In this document: positions 27,594 to 36,542 of the stretch, piece after piece
How positions within the stretch are numbered: the first letter of the stretch is position 1
Layout of the letters: each line of letters opens with the position of its first letter
NCBI GenBank assembly: GCA_007748055.1
Contig: CP036279.1
Location: 4,836,001 to 4,900,000, forward strand
Direction: 5' to 3'
From: Kolteria novifilia
Lineage (GTDB): Bacteria; Planctomycetota; Planctomycetia; Kolteriales; Kolteriaceae
Length of the DNA stretch: 64,000 bases
The notes under the pieces: generated by a model
The model's input: the letters and a program-made list of their open reading frames with translations, nothing else
What the model was told of the DNA's origin: nothing
The model's database searches: none
Translations under genes and position numbers: made by a program

Positions 27594-28208
27594 ATGACCG
27601 AAACGACCACCGCGTGGCTTGTCGAGAAAATTCGCGAGGGGAGCGAGGAGGCTTGGCAAGAGCTCATCTCCCTCTACGAGAGCCGTCTGAGTTCGTTCAT
27701 CCGCGCGCGGTTGGCCGACAAGACGGCTGCGGACGATGTCCTGCAGGAGACCTTTCTCGGCTTCCTGCGTAGCCTGCCTCACTACGACTCCTCACGCGAT
27801 CTGGAGAGCTACCTCTTCACGATCGCCGCCCACAAGATTCGGGATCAGCTTCGAAAAGCGGGCCGTCACCCGCTCGCCCTTTTGGGAGATCTCCGGGCCA
27901 CCGACTCTCAGGACGGGTTCGAGCCCGAGGGACGGATTCGCGGAGCCTCGAGTATCGCCGCTAGCGCCGAACGGATGGCGGGTGAGGAGGTGCGGCTGCG
28001 CGACGCGCTGGGAAGTCTCCTTGATCGCTGGCGTCATCGTGGTGATTTCAAGCGAATCAAGTGCGTGGAACTCCTGTTTTTGGCAGGTTGGGCCAACAAG
28101 GACGTCGCCGGCTACTTGGAGATGACCGAACAGCAAGTCGCCAACTACAAGTTCCAGGTCATCGAGAGCCTCGCCCGTCGTTCGCGTCCCCCCGAGGAGG
28201 AGGGCTGA
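27594..28208 (+). CDS. ECF-type sigma factor
   Basis: A 204-residue sigma-70 family protein. Region 2 is at about residues 15-80 (ELISLYESRLSSFIRARL, then ADDVLQETFLGFLRSLPHYDSS, DLESYLFTIAAHKIRDQLRK). Region 4 is at about 145-195 (CVELLFLAGWANKDVAGYLEMTEQQVANYKF, a helix-turn-helix). The ATG at 27594 follows AAGGAACC. It lies 258 bases after the kinase operon and 329 bases before a protein with a possible zinc anti-sigma motif. Trigger and target promoters are unknown. Confidence 0.88.
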   Translation: MTETTTAWLVEKIREGSEEAWQELISLYESRLSSFIRARLADKTAADDVLQETFLGFLRSLPHYDSSRDLESYLFTIAAHKIRDQLRKAGRHPLALLGDLRATDSQDGFEPEGRIRGASSIAASAERMAGEEVRLRDALGSLLDRWRHRGDFKRIKCVELLFLAGWANKDVAGYLEMTEQQVANYKFQVIESLARRSRPPEEEG

Positions 28209-28537
28209 CTCCCCTTCCCGACTCGGCCGTTCCCGCCCGAATCTTGACCGCGTCGCGTCCCGATTCAGGAGGAGTGGAGGGGCAGTTGGCGTGCCATTCG
28301 CGATAGTCGTTTCGTAGGGGCGCCAACGGAAGCGAGAAACCCGCAATTTTCGCCTCGAAGTTGGGCAGCAGTTGCCGTCAGCACTTGCAATCTCCCCGCC
28401 AAAAGAACAGATTGCCGAGGAAGTCGGCCGCCGATCGAAGAGATTCGGTACGATAAGGACCGCACTTAGGGCAGTTCGGGCTCGGAGACGGACTTGCGGT
28501 ATGCAATTTGCAAACTTTCCCCCTCAGGTATGAAATC
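28209..28537 (+). other. Intergenic region, nothing recognised
   Basis: About 330 bases between the sigma factor and its possible regulator gene. No repeat, hairpin with T-run, or gene was found. Candidate promoters for the next gene may lie here but cannot be called from sequence alone. Confidence 0.5.
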
Positions 28538-28978
28538 ATGGGTCACGGCTTTACTTGTGATTCCGGTCCCAACCGCGTCGCGCTGGTTGGGTATCTGGAA
28601 GAAGCCCTGTCCAACGAGGAGCTTGCTCGGGTCGAGCAGATGTTACGCACACGCAGCGAATGGCGCGAAGCCCTTCGCGACGTGACCCAGGACATGGATC
28701 CCGGCGAGCACTCGGTGGCAACGATTTGGCGAAGGCACCGCTTGACGTGTCCCACACGCGAGCGTCTTGGTGCCTACTTACTTCAGGCCTTGGCGCCCGA
28801 GGAAACCGACTACGTGCGGTTTCATCTGGACGTCATCGGCTGCCGTTGGTGTCAGGCGAACTTGGACGACTTGAGCTCCACCGTGGAGACTCGCCCGTCG
28901 TCCGACATGGAACATGATCGTCGTCGACGCCGACTCTTTGAGACCAGCGTCGGACATCTACCTCGCCGAAATCGCTAA
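28538..28978 (+). CDS. Small protein with possible zinc anti-sigma motif
   Basis: A 146-residue soluble protein with no membrane helix. It has helical segments (EEALSNEELARVEQMLRTRSEWREALRDV), then a stretch HLDVIGCRWCQANLDDL in which H-x5-C-x2-C resembles the HX3CXXC zinc anti-sigma (ZAS) motif but with longer spacing. The C-terminus is basic. It starts at the ATG at 28538; an earlier TTG at 28508 is possible. It follows the ECF sigma gene and precedes a Rrf2 regulator by 52 bases. An anti-sigma role is an inference from motif and position. Confidence 0.6.
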   Translation: MGHGFTCDSGPNRVALVGYLEEALSNEELARVEQMLRTRSEWREALRDVTQDMDPGEHSVATIWRRHRLTCPTRERLGAYLLQALAPEETDYVRFHLDVIGCRWCQANLDDLSSTVETRPSSDMEHDRRRRRLFETSVGHLPRRNR

Positions 28979-29030
28979 TCGTTGCCCCGAGTCACGGAGG
29001 ACGCCCGCCAAAGCCGTGCAAGGGGTGAAT

Positions 29031-29510
29031 GTGAAGCTCAATCTGTTTACCGACTATGCCCTGCGGTGCTTGATGTACCTCTGCTGGCACACGGGACGAA
29101 CCGTGACCGCCGAAGAGATCGCCACCTACTTCGGCATTTCACACGACCACATTGTCAAGGTGATTCAGGAACTGAGCCGTCAAGGCTACGTTCAGGCCCG
29201 CCGAGGTCGCGGAGGAGGAAGTATCCTGGCTCGCGATCCTAAGTCGATCCCGATCGCCGAGGTGATCAACACCTTCGAGGGGCCACCGGCCCTCTTGGAC
29301 TGTCTCCGCTCGACTGGCGTGTGCGCCATCGAAGTCGACTGTCGGCTCAAGCGCGTGCTCGGCGAGTCACAACGGCGCATGATGGAGTATCTCGCCACCG
29401 TCACCGTCGACGACATCGCCGGCGAGCAGGCTCCCCAAGCGATCATTCCAACGATCGGACGCTCCAACAACAGCAACAACTCCAACAACGTCCGCAAAGT
29501 CGGTTCCTAG
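29031..29510 (+). CDS. Rrf2-family transcriptional regulator, NsrR-like
   Basis: A 159-residue protein. The N-terminus MKLNLFTDYALRCLMYL and the winged helix (TAEEIATYFGISHDHIVKVIQELSRQGYVQARRGRGGG) place it in Rrf2, near NsrR. The Fe-S ligand region has three cysteines, LDCLRSTGVCAIEVDC, spaced C-x6-C-x5-C; NsrR proteins usually have C-x4/5-C-x5-C. Such proteins bind [4Fe-4S] or [2Fe-2S] clusters and sense nitric oxide or iron state. The C-terminus is an asparagine-rich tail (NNSNNSNN). The GTG at 29031 follows AAGGGG. Its targets are unknown. Confidence 0.87.
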   Translation: MKLNLFTDYALRCLMYLCWHTGRTVTAEEIATYFGISHDHIVKVIQELSRQGYVQARRGRGGGSILARDPKSIPIAEVINTFEGPPALLDCLRSTGVCAIEVDCRLKRVLGESQRRMMEYLATVTVDDIAGEQAPQAIIPTIGRSNNSNNSNNVRKVGS

Positions 29511-29872
29511 GAACGGGCTCCCTCTTCTGATGGCTGGTTCGCCGACTGAGTCATGGGAAACGAATTGATCCCTTGGCCAACGTCGCGTGCATCATGAGCC
29601 TCTCGGAGGTGGTTCGTCGCGCTGTCAAGGAGACGCTCCTTCCCCTCTCCCTGTGGGAGAGGGGAACCAGGTCGATCTCTCCCGCTGGGAGAGGGGAACC
29701 AGGTCGATCTCTCCCGCTGGGAGAGGGGAACCAGGTCGATCTCTCCCGCTGGGAGAGGGGAACCAGGTCGATCTCTCCCGCTGGGAGAGAAGTAGGACCT
29801 CTCCCGGAAACGAGCAGTTGACGAAACGGTGGTTGGTCGGCTCCGCGCGTTCGGGAGTCGGACGGAATTGAC
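29511..29872. other. Intergenic region with tandem palindromic repeats
   Basis: About 360 bases between convergent genes (Rrf2 plus, FHA-like minus). Its core is the 32-base tandem array at 29655-29788, listed separately. Open frames across it exist only because of the repeat. Confidence 0.7.
29655..29788 (+). repeat. 32-bp tandem palindromic array (4 units + partial)
   Basis: Units begin at 29655, 29687, 29719 and 29751, with a partial unit at 29783. Each contains the palindrome ctctcccgctgggagag. Copies are contiguous without spacers. A related but different 33-base array lies at 47393-47550. Confidence 0.93.
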
Positions 29873-31069
29873 TTACGCCGCCAGCGGTCGTTGCCGCAGG
29901 TCGGTCTCCTCCATGGAGAAGCCGAAAAATTGCGAAAGCTGTTCGTGCGTGCAACGGGTTTCGAATCGTAGCCGAAGCCCGGACGGGTTGTTCACCGCCA
30001 GGCACGACTCGCAATAGCACTTGAGCCGTTCGGCCCCATTCGCGCTGATCAGTTCCGGGTGTTCCCCCGCATCCACCGCGTGGAGCGTGAGAACCGTCAG
30101 CGAACAAAGGAGCGTCTCGGGATCGTAGGAGGCCCGAGCGACCAGCCCCTCGACTTGTTGCCCGCCATTGGAGACCGTGCAGGGAAGTGCCATCGTCAGC
30201 TTGCGACGGCGTCCCGTTCCCTCGCGACGCATTCCTCCCACCAGGAAGGACGACGCCGGGGTCGCGTCAGCGGTGCCAACGACTTCTTCCGGCACCTCGA
30301 GTCCCCGATCAAGCACTGTCGCACTCGCTTGACTGGTCAGGGCCAGCGCCAACGCGCGATCGGCCCCCTCCCCCCACACCGCGGACGCGTTCGGCATCGT
30401 TCCGACGCCTCCGTCCCCGATCCCGATGGAGAAATTCGCCTCGCCGCGCGTCCGTAGATGGAGGTAGCGATGGAGCTGAAACGCGGTGGCGATGCTCCGG
30501 CGAAGACGGGCCCCGCGAGACGCCTCCACGGAGGAATCCCAGACGACGCGCGGGTGAATCGGATCACTCAGGATCAAGCGACCACCCTGCTCCTGGACCA
30601 AGGGCTCGAGTTCCTGACCGAACGACTGGGCAAGTTCCGGATATTGGACCATCTGCCGACAGTGCAATCGGGCGGCCAAGACGGGACCGTTCTCGATCGG
30701 CTCCGGCAACAAACCGACCGGCGCGGCTGGCGCCGAGATGGGCGACGAGTCGTCGTTGGAGAGGACCTCGACGCCGAGTTCGAAGCGACCGACATCGATC
30801 CTATCCCCCGGATGAAGAGGCTGCCGCCGGACGGAGGTCTTGTTGATGCGAACCTCCCCGCGACGGTGAGCCAGCACGAGGCAGAGCCCCTCACCGGCTT
30901 CCTCCACCAGGCAATGCAACCGACCGATGTTCGGATCGGGCAAGAAGAGGTCCGACCCGACCATCCGACCAATGGTCATTCCCGGTGACAGCGTAAACCG
31001 CATTCCCGCGATTTCGCCGTTTCGACCCACCAGACAATAGGATTCGGCCGTGCTCGAATCCGAATTCAT
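29873..31069 (-). CDS. FHA-domain protein with C-terminal cysteine cluster
   Basis: A 398-residue soluble protein. Residues about 15-105 are a FHA domain (MTIGRMVGSDLFLPDPN, then GRLHCLVEE, then RINKTSVRRQPLHPGDRIDVG), where the S-x-x-H core is G-x-x-H. Residues about 130-280 form a domain with no recognised motif. The C-terminal part contains CYCESC (C-x-C-x2-C) and a later RFETRC, which could bind a metal. The ATG at 31069 has AAAGG upstream. It is convergent with the Rrf2 gene and may be part of the kinase/phosphothreonine network. Confidence 0.75.
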   Translation of the reverse strand: MNSDSSTAESYCLVGRNGEIAGMRFTLSPGMTIGRMVGSDLFLPDPNIGRLHCLVEEAGEGLCLVLAHRRGEVRINKTSVRRQPLHPGDRIDVGRFELGVEVLSNDDSSPISAPAAPVGLLPEPIENGPVLAARLHCRQMVQYPELAQSFGQELEPLVQEQGGRLILSDPIHPRVVWDSSVEASRGARLRRSIATAFQLHRYLHLRTRGEANFSIGIGDGGVGTMPNASAVWGEGADRALALALTSQASATVLDRGLEVPEEVVGTADATPASSFLVGGMRREGTGRRRKLTMALPCTVSNGGQQVEGLVARASYDPETLLCSLTVLTLHAVDAGEHPELISANGAERLKCYCESCLAVNNPSGLRLRFETRCTHEQLSQFFGFSMEETDLRQRPLAA

Positions 31070-31204
31070 TGACGACCTTTCCCAATCGAACCGGTGGGCC
31101 TCGCGCTCAGGCTTGCAGGCGCGCCCTTGTTAGCGGGGCGACGATAGGGAGAGGGTCACTCGACGTCAATACGGTTTTAAGTCGATGGAGGAAAGGAGTT
31201 TCGA

Positions 31205-34030
31205 TCAGCGACGTCCGCGCCAAAACGCCAGGACACCCAAGCTCCCCAAGAAAAACAATCCCCCCACACTGAAGAGCGCCCCGATCAGGAAAGGGATCGA
31301 ACGATACCGCATGCGGACCAGATGATGCCCCGCGCCGAGAGGAATCGCCCGCATCGCCCGGTTGGCTCGAAGGATGGCCGCTGGGGCATCGTCGACCGTG
31401 GCGTACCAACCGGGATAGTAGGCATCGGCGATGACCAGGAAACCGGGCCTGGTCATCGTGACCTCCATTTCGACTTCATCGCTGGCGACCGCGCGGTAGC
31501 GCACCCGCTCCGACGGCGCGGTCACGCCCCCGCTGCTGAAGCCCCGGTAGTCCAACGGCTCGTGGACCTCGAGCATCACCGTCGACTCGTGAGGATAGGT
31601 GCCCCATTTCTTTCCTTGCCACAGAGGCACGCCGGCATCGAGCGGCCGATAGAGCAACTCCTCCATCCGCGGCTGGCGGTCCGCCCGGCGTAACCCTCGG
31701 ATCGGCTTGCGAAAGTCGGCCGTGTGCACGACCCACGCCCTCGGAAAGACTTCGGGGTTCCTCAGCAGTTGGAAGTCTTCCTCGTCTCCAGGCGATTCGG
31801 CAATTTTCGGCGTCGGAACGGCCCGGGCGCCAAAGAGCAACGTGAAGACGCCCCGTTCCTCGTCATCGAACTTGGTGAAGCTCGGCACCACGAAATACTT
31901 CGTGTTCCAAAGGTTGATCCCCATCCTCGGAAAGTACGCCATTCTGGGCGGCAGCCAGTCGTAGTGTCGCCGAAGCGTCTCGGGCGTCTCGACGATCCAC
32001 GGGGCGAAGAAGAACTCGTTGTCGTAGAGCCCCATCGTGCCTGCGGTATGCGTGTAGTCGATGCCGAAGGGGACGCCGTACTTCGGCTGGATCGTGTTGC
32101 GCTCCCAACGCGACATCACCACCAACCGCCGGGGATCGGAGGTCTGGTTCCAGATGAGCGGCGAGAAAATACGCGTTCGATAGACGCGGAAGGGCTCGGT
32201 CGACTCCTCCTTCGCCTCTTCCTCGCGAATCAGCCGGACGATCGTCGGTTCCTCATCGAGGATCGACTGCCGGTCGGTCAACATCAGCGGTTGTCCGGCG
32301 ACGGAAAGATCCAGCGCCGTCAACACCAGCAGGACTAGGGCGGTCACGAACCCGAGCCGCTCGCGCAGAACCAGAACCAAACAGCATGCCGCCACCATGC
32401 ACGCGAACTGCATCCACGAGCACGCCAAGTCGAACCACGCCAGCGAGGGTTGCACCGGCCCGAAAATCGTCGCGCGATTCGTCGACCGAGCGACGGCGGC
32501 GAGAAAGGGCGTCCGAAGAACCGCCACCACCACCAGCCCCACGACCGCGATCCCCGCCAGCCAAACCAGAAAACGACGCAACTGTGGCCACGGCTGAAAG
32601 AGCAGACGGTCCAACCCGATCCCCGCCAGGAGAGAAACGCCCAGCGTGCAGAAGACGAGCATCTTCGCTGGGTAGCGAAAGGAACCAAAGAGGGGCACGG
32701 TCATTTCGAGAAGATAGTAGAGGCCGTCGCTCGGCCCGTAGCGTCCCGCTCCGATTGGAGCATTGAAGGGATTGAACTCGCGCTCGACGAAGAGTTCCGG
32801 CAGCCAGGCGATGCCCCCGAACTTGCCGATCGACAGCCAAAACATCATGATCGTCAGCCAGGTGAGCCACTGGCGCTTCCATCCACCTCCGAACAGTCGC
32901 GCGGAGAAGACCGCCAACAACGCGGGCAACAAGCCAAGGTAGATGCTCGTAACCCACGTTCCCGCCGCGACGTTCGACCAAGGCATCCAGTACGCGTTTC
33001 GCGGAGCGTGACGTCCGAAGGTCCAAGGCAGAAGAAGTTCGACCACCCGCAAGGGGAAGAAACTGAACGCGATGCTCTCATGCGGAGCTTCGGGGGCGGC
33101 GCGATCACTCAGGCTCGTGAACTGAACCGTCGGTAACGTCTGAACCGCGGTCAGCATCACCAAAAGGATTGCCGCGAGCACGAAGAGACCGACGCTGGGC
33201 CGATAGCGAGCCATCGAGCGTTGCCGGCGATCGTGAAGCAAGATCGTCGTGCCCAACCCAAAAGCCAGCAGGGGAATCGCGATCACGGCAGCAACCCACC
33301 ACCCGCTCGGCCTCGAGATGGGTGACTCGCCGAGGGCGTCCAACAGGTCCCGCCCCTGCACGACCCCGAATCCGAGTCCGAGCAGCGCGATGATAAGCCC
33401 AAGGCCATGCTTGGCGCCGAAGTGGAAGATGAGGAAATACGGGATCGCGACCAGGAAGGTCATGAAGGCAATCTGGGCATCGCCTGCGAGAAGTTGAAGC
33501 GACGTCGTGCCGGCCAGGAGCAGTGCCCATCCGAGCCGAGGCCGCCTCACCAGGCGATCCATCGCTAAGAGCCCCAGGGGCAACCAAGCGGCCCCACAGA
33601 GAAAGATGATGTTGTAAAGCTGAAAGAGGACGAAGCCACTGAAGGCGTACGCCGTCGCCGCCATCGCCGCTCCCCAAGAACGGATGCCGAAGCCGACCGC
33701 GGCCAGCCAACAGGCGCACCACGCGAGCACGACGTGTCCCATCAAGTACCACTTGAAGACGGATCCGTAGGGCTGGCACAGAAAGAAGACTTTCAGCGGA
33801 TAAAAGACGCTCGAGGTCGCGTTCGCGGCCAGCGGCTGCCCCCCATTCTCGTGAGGGTTCCAGAGCGGAACGTTTCCGGCCCGCCACTGCTCGGCGCAGA
33901 GTTTAAAGAGCGGGTAGTAGAAGTGTCCCGCGTCACGATAGACGAAGTTTTGGTCGTCGAGAACGACCTCGTGGAAGAGCAGCGCGAAGGGAATTCCCGC
34001 GATCAGTAAGCCAAGCCAGAACCGGTGCAT
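31205..34030 (-). CDS. YfhO-like multi-pass membrane protein
   Basis: A 941-residue protein of the bacterial membrane protein YfhO group (GT-C-like glycosyltransferase superfamily), which in other bacteria glycosylates teichoic acids or envelope polymers. It has a signal-like first helix, an early conserved acidic motif (DDQNFVYRDAGHFYYPLFK), many transmembrane helices, and a C-terminal soluble domain (residues about 620-900). The N-terminus WNPHENGGQPLAANATSSVFYP is characteristic. Full length is consistent with the family. Upstream lies glgC on the same strand, 213 bases away. The sugar donor and acceptor are unknown. Confidence 0.82.
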   Translation of the reverse strand: MHRFWLGLLIAGIPFALLFHEVVLDDQNFVYRDAGHFYYPLFKLCAEQWRAGNVPLWNPHENGGQPLAANATSSVFYPLKVFFLCQPYGSVFKWYLMGHVVLAWCACWLAAVGFGIRSWGAAMAATAYAFSGFVLFQLYNIIFLCGAAWLPLGLLAMDRLVRRPRLGWALLLAGTTSLQLLAGDAQIAFMTFLVAIPYFLIFHFGAKHGLGLIIALLGLGFGVVQGRDLLDALGESPISRPSGWWVAAVIAIPLLAFGLGTTILLHDRRQRSMARYRPSVGLFVLAAILLVMLTAVQTLPTVQFTSLSDRAAPEAPHESIAFSFFPLRVVELLLPWTFGRHAPRNAYWMPWSNVAAGTWVTSIYLGLLPALLAVFSARLFGGGWKRQWLTWLTIMMFWLSIGKFGGIAWLPELFVEREFNPFNAPIGAGRYGPSDGLYYLLEMTVPLFGSFRYPAKMLVFCTLGVSLLAGIGLDRLLFQPWPQLRRFLVWLAGIAVVGLVVVAVLRTPFLAAVARSTNRATIFGPVQPSLAWFDLACSWMQFACMVAACCLVLVLRERLGFVTALVLLVLTALDLSVAGQPLMLTDRQSILDEEPTIVRLIREEEAKEESTEPFRVYRTRIFSPLIWNQTSDPRRLVVMSRWERNTIQPKYGVPFGIDYTHTAGTMGLYDNEFFFAPWIVETPETLRRHYDWLPPRMAYFPRMGINLWNTKYFVVPSFTKFDDEERGVFTLLFGARAVPTPKIAESPGDEEDFQLLRNPEVFPRAWVVHTADFRKPIRGLRRADRQPRMEELLYRPLDAGVPLWQGKKWGTYPHESTVMLEVHEPLDYRGFSSGGVTAPSERVRYRAVASDEVEMEVTMTRPGFLVIADAYYPGWYATVDDAPAAILRANRAMRAIPLGAGHHLVRMRYRSIPFLIGALFSVGGLFFLGSLGVLAFWRGRR

Positions 34031-34243
34031 CCCGCTAGTTTAGCAGTCTTCGCGTCAAAGAGGATTGGTGGTTGGTGGGAGAATTTTCCGGAGGATGAAG
34101 AGAGACGCCTTTTGTCGGCGCTCCGCGAACGTGAGTCCTTCCCGCATGCCCACGGCGAGTGTGTGTCCTTCCCGCATGCCCACGACTTGCCGTGGGCATG
34201 ACACCCGAGAGTCTTTTGGGCAACGAATTCACCAATTAGGACA
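34031..34243. repeat. Short intergenic repeats between glgC and YfhO-like gene
   Basis: The 19-base word tccttcccgcatgcccacg occurs twice in direct orientation (near 34136 and 34167), and gcccacgacttgccgtgggc forms a 7-base-pair hairpin next to the second copy. These may be remnants of palindromic repeats. Confidence 0.6.
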
Positions 34244-35542
34244 TTAGACGCCGATCCGGGTGCCCGAGTGGATCACGGCTCCCTTGAGGATGCAGATCAC
34301 GCCGTCGCGCACCGTGTACATTGGGGACTCGGTCGGCTCGACTTTGTCGGGATTCTTGATGATCACGTCCGACCCGATGCGGGCGTTCTTGTCGACGATC
34401 GCGTCCTCGATCTCGACGTTGTCGCCGATGCCGATGTCGGGTTGGCCAATCCGACGATTGAGTTCGAGTTCGGTGTCGGTCTCGTAGTAGTCGGCCCCCA
34501 TCACGAGCGTTCGCGATAGCTTCACATCGGTCCCGATGATGCTGCGAATGCCGAGCACCGACTCCTCCAGGACCGAGTCGCCGACGACGCAGCCATCGGC
34601 GATGATCGAGTCCCGCGCCGAGATACTACCGGCGATCGTTCCCGGCAGGGTCCGCGGCCGAGTGTAGATCAGTCCCCGCGGCGTGTTGAAGCTGAAGACC
34701 GGCGGGGTCCGAGCGAGCGCGAGGTTCGCCTCGTGGAAGGAACCGACCGTTCCGATGTCCTCCCAGTAGCCATCGAAGACGTAGACCTGGACCCGGTACT
34801 TCTTGATCGCTTCGGGAAAGAGGTTCTTTCCGAAGTCGACGAAGTCGTGCTGGGTCAACTCGTCGCATAGAAGCTTGTGATTGAAGACGTAGATGCCCAT
34901 GCTCGCCAGGTAGGGTCGACCGTCGGCTTGGACCTGAAACTCCTTGAAGAGTTCGTCGTCGGTCTCGAGCCCAGCGAGTTCCTCCGTCGGCGGCTTCTCG
35001 GTGAAGGTGTTGATCTTGCCGTTCTTGTCGACACCGACGATGCCCAGGGAGGGAGCTTCCTTGGCCGTGACCGGCAGCGCGGCGATGGTGATGTCGGCCT
35101 CGGTCCGGCGATGGGTCGACAGGAGACTCTGAAAGTCCATGTGGTAGAGCTGATCGCCCGATAGGATCAGCGTCTCGTCCCAGTCGTGCCCGAAGTGAAC
35201 GAGATTCTGCCTGACCGCGTCGGCGGTCCCCTGGTACCAACCCCCTGCTTCGAAGCGTTGCTGGGCCGCGAGGATCTCGACAAAGCCGCCGCCGAAGCGA
35301 TCGAATTGGTACGAGCCTTGGACGTGTTGATGGAGGCTGGCGCTCTCGAACTGCGTCAGCACGTACATCTTGTTGAGGCCGCTATTGAGGCAGTTACTGA
35401 TCGGAACATCGATCAAGCGATACTTTCCGCCAAGCGGAACGGCGGGCTTCGCCCGTACCTTGGTCAAGGGATAGAGCCGCGTACCGCGACCTCCGCCCAA
35501 GATGATGGCGAGCGTCGTTCGGTCGGACCGTAGGTCGTGCAT
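34244..35542 (-). CDS. glgC: Glucose-1-phosphate adenylyltransferase
   Basis: GlgC makes ADP-glucose from glucose-1-phosphate and ATP, the committed step of glycogen synthesis. The 432-residue length is normal. Motifs: pyrophosphorylase loop ILGGGRGTRLYPLT, KPAVPLGGKYRLIDVPISNC, GTADAVRQN, DQLYHMD, FTEKP, YVFDGYWEDIGTV, and a C-terminal left-handed beta-helix (ISARDSIIADGCVVGDSVLEESVLG). The C-terminal end reads GVICILKGAVIHSGTRIGV, similar to plant/cyanobacterial forms. Allosteric class cannot be judged. No other glycogen gene is nearby. Confidence 0.95.
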   Translation of the reverse strand: MHDLRSDRTTLAIILGGGRGTRLYPLTKVRAKPAVPLGGKYRLIDVPISNCLNSGLNKMYVLTQFESASLHQHVQGSYQFDRFGGGFVEILAAQQRFEAGGWYQGTADAVRQNLVHFGHDWDETLILSGDQLYHMDFQSLLSTHRRTEADITIAALPVTAKEAPSLGIVGVDKNGKINTFTEKPPTEELAGLETDDELFKEFQVQADGRPYLASMGIYVFNHKLLCDELTQHDFVDFGKNLFPEAIKKYRVQVYVFDGYWEDIGTVGSFHEANLALARTPPVFSFNTPRGLIYTRPRTLPGTIAGSISARDSIIADGCVVGDSVLEESVLGIRSIIGTDVKLSRTLVMGADYYETDTELELNRRIGQPDIGIGDNVEIEDAIVDKNARIGSDVIIKNPDKVEPTESPMYTVRDGVICILKGAVIHSGTRIGV

Positions 35543-35756
35543 GGGTGGACTTCCATCGCGTCTGAGAATAGGCCTGCGCAGCTATTGTTGGGAAGGGGGC
35601 CGCCGCGCTTCAAGCACACAATGGCAAACACCACAAAAAGGTTCGCGCATTTCCGCTGAACAACCCCATTAGCCCGTCGAGGCGCATGGTCGAGCGGACG
35701 ACAAGTGGGAAAAACGACGAGCAATCCATTGGGGATGCGAGGGACGAGGTGGCTGT

Positions 35757-36542
35757 CTAGGAGGTCGGCTCGGAGGACTTCCGAGCCTTCTTTTTGGTGG
35801 GTGCGGTCTTGGCTCGCGTCCCGGACTTGGTGCCGTTCTCCTCCGCCTCGGTCGCGGCGGACTCTTTGTCGGCGCCACTGGTTTTGCCAGCGCCCCCGGT
35901 CTTGCCGGACCGCTTCGGCGCAATGGTGTCCGTGATCGCTTCCTTCTCGTCGTCGGCGGCCCATTCGCTGACGTAGATGCAGAACTGCTGGCCCTTCGCC
36001 TTGGGCACCAAGTGCTCCAGCGCCGCCCGGACGCGATCGAGCTGATCCTCTTCCTCGATCAGTTCGACTTCGGCCAGGATCGAGGACATCGGGGAGTCGA
36101 CCGGCATCGAATGTCCGCCAAGAGCGCGCTGCACCGTCGCGCAGACAACGAAGTCGGTGGTGCCGGCGATCTTTGAAAGCTGCTTCTGGGCCTGCTTGAG
36201 CGGTTTGCGGCGCATCGACTCCAGATCGAAGGTGTACGTCGTCTCGAAGACAAACTGCAGGATCTTCAGGATCCGTTTGGCTTTCTCCTCGCCGCGCGGC
36301 ACTCCCTGGAGCCGATCCTGCAACTCGTGCGGATGACTGACACGCAACTCGTTGAGATCGTGAAAGCCGGAAAGAAGGCCGCGATAGCACCCAAGTGACC
36401 GACTAAAGGACATCCCTTCCTGGATTGTCGCCAGGAGGAGATGGTCGAGTACCCTCATCTCCTTCGGTACTTCGTCGGAGTAGCGTTTGGAGAGCTGCGC
36501 CAAGACCTTGGTGAGGATGCGTTGTTTGTTGGGTGCCACCAT
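35757..36542 (-). CDS. HhH-GPD (endonuclease III-like) protein lacking catalytic motif
   Basis: A 261-residue protein resembling the endonuclease III/HhH-GPD fold. HLLLATIQEGMSFSRSLGCYRGLLSGF matches the first helices, and ALGGHSMPVDSPMSSIL matches the AFG/VDTHV segment that holds the catalytic aspartate. However, the helix-hairpin-helix lysine motif (LPGVGRKTA in Nth) is replaced by IAGTTDFVVCATV. The C-terminal cysteine cluster of Nth is absent. The tail (residues about 200-261) is lysine/alanine/glutamate-rich, histone-H1-like (TKKKARKSS). It follows rbfA on the minus strand after 201 bases. A DNA-binding, non-glycosylase role is possible; this is inference. Confidence 0.7.
   Translation of the reverse strand: MVAPNKQRILTKVLAQLSKRYSDEVPKEMRVLDHLLLATIQEGMSFSRSLGCYRGLLSGFHDLNELRVSHPHELQDRLQGVPRGEEKAKRILKILQFVFETTYTFDLESMRRKPLKQAQKQLSKIAGTTDFVVCATVQRALGGHSMPVDSPMSSILAEVELIEEEDQLDRVRAALEHLVPKAKGQQFCIYVSEWAADDEKEAITDTIAPKRSGKTGGAGKTSGADKESAATEAEENGTKSGTRAKTAPTKKKARKSSEPTS

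Noticed and set aside
29655-29788. Possible CRISPR array.
   Set aside because: Units are contiguous with no unique spacers and no cas genes are near. The same holds for 47393-47550.
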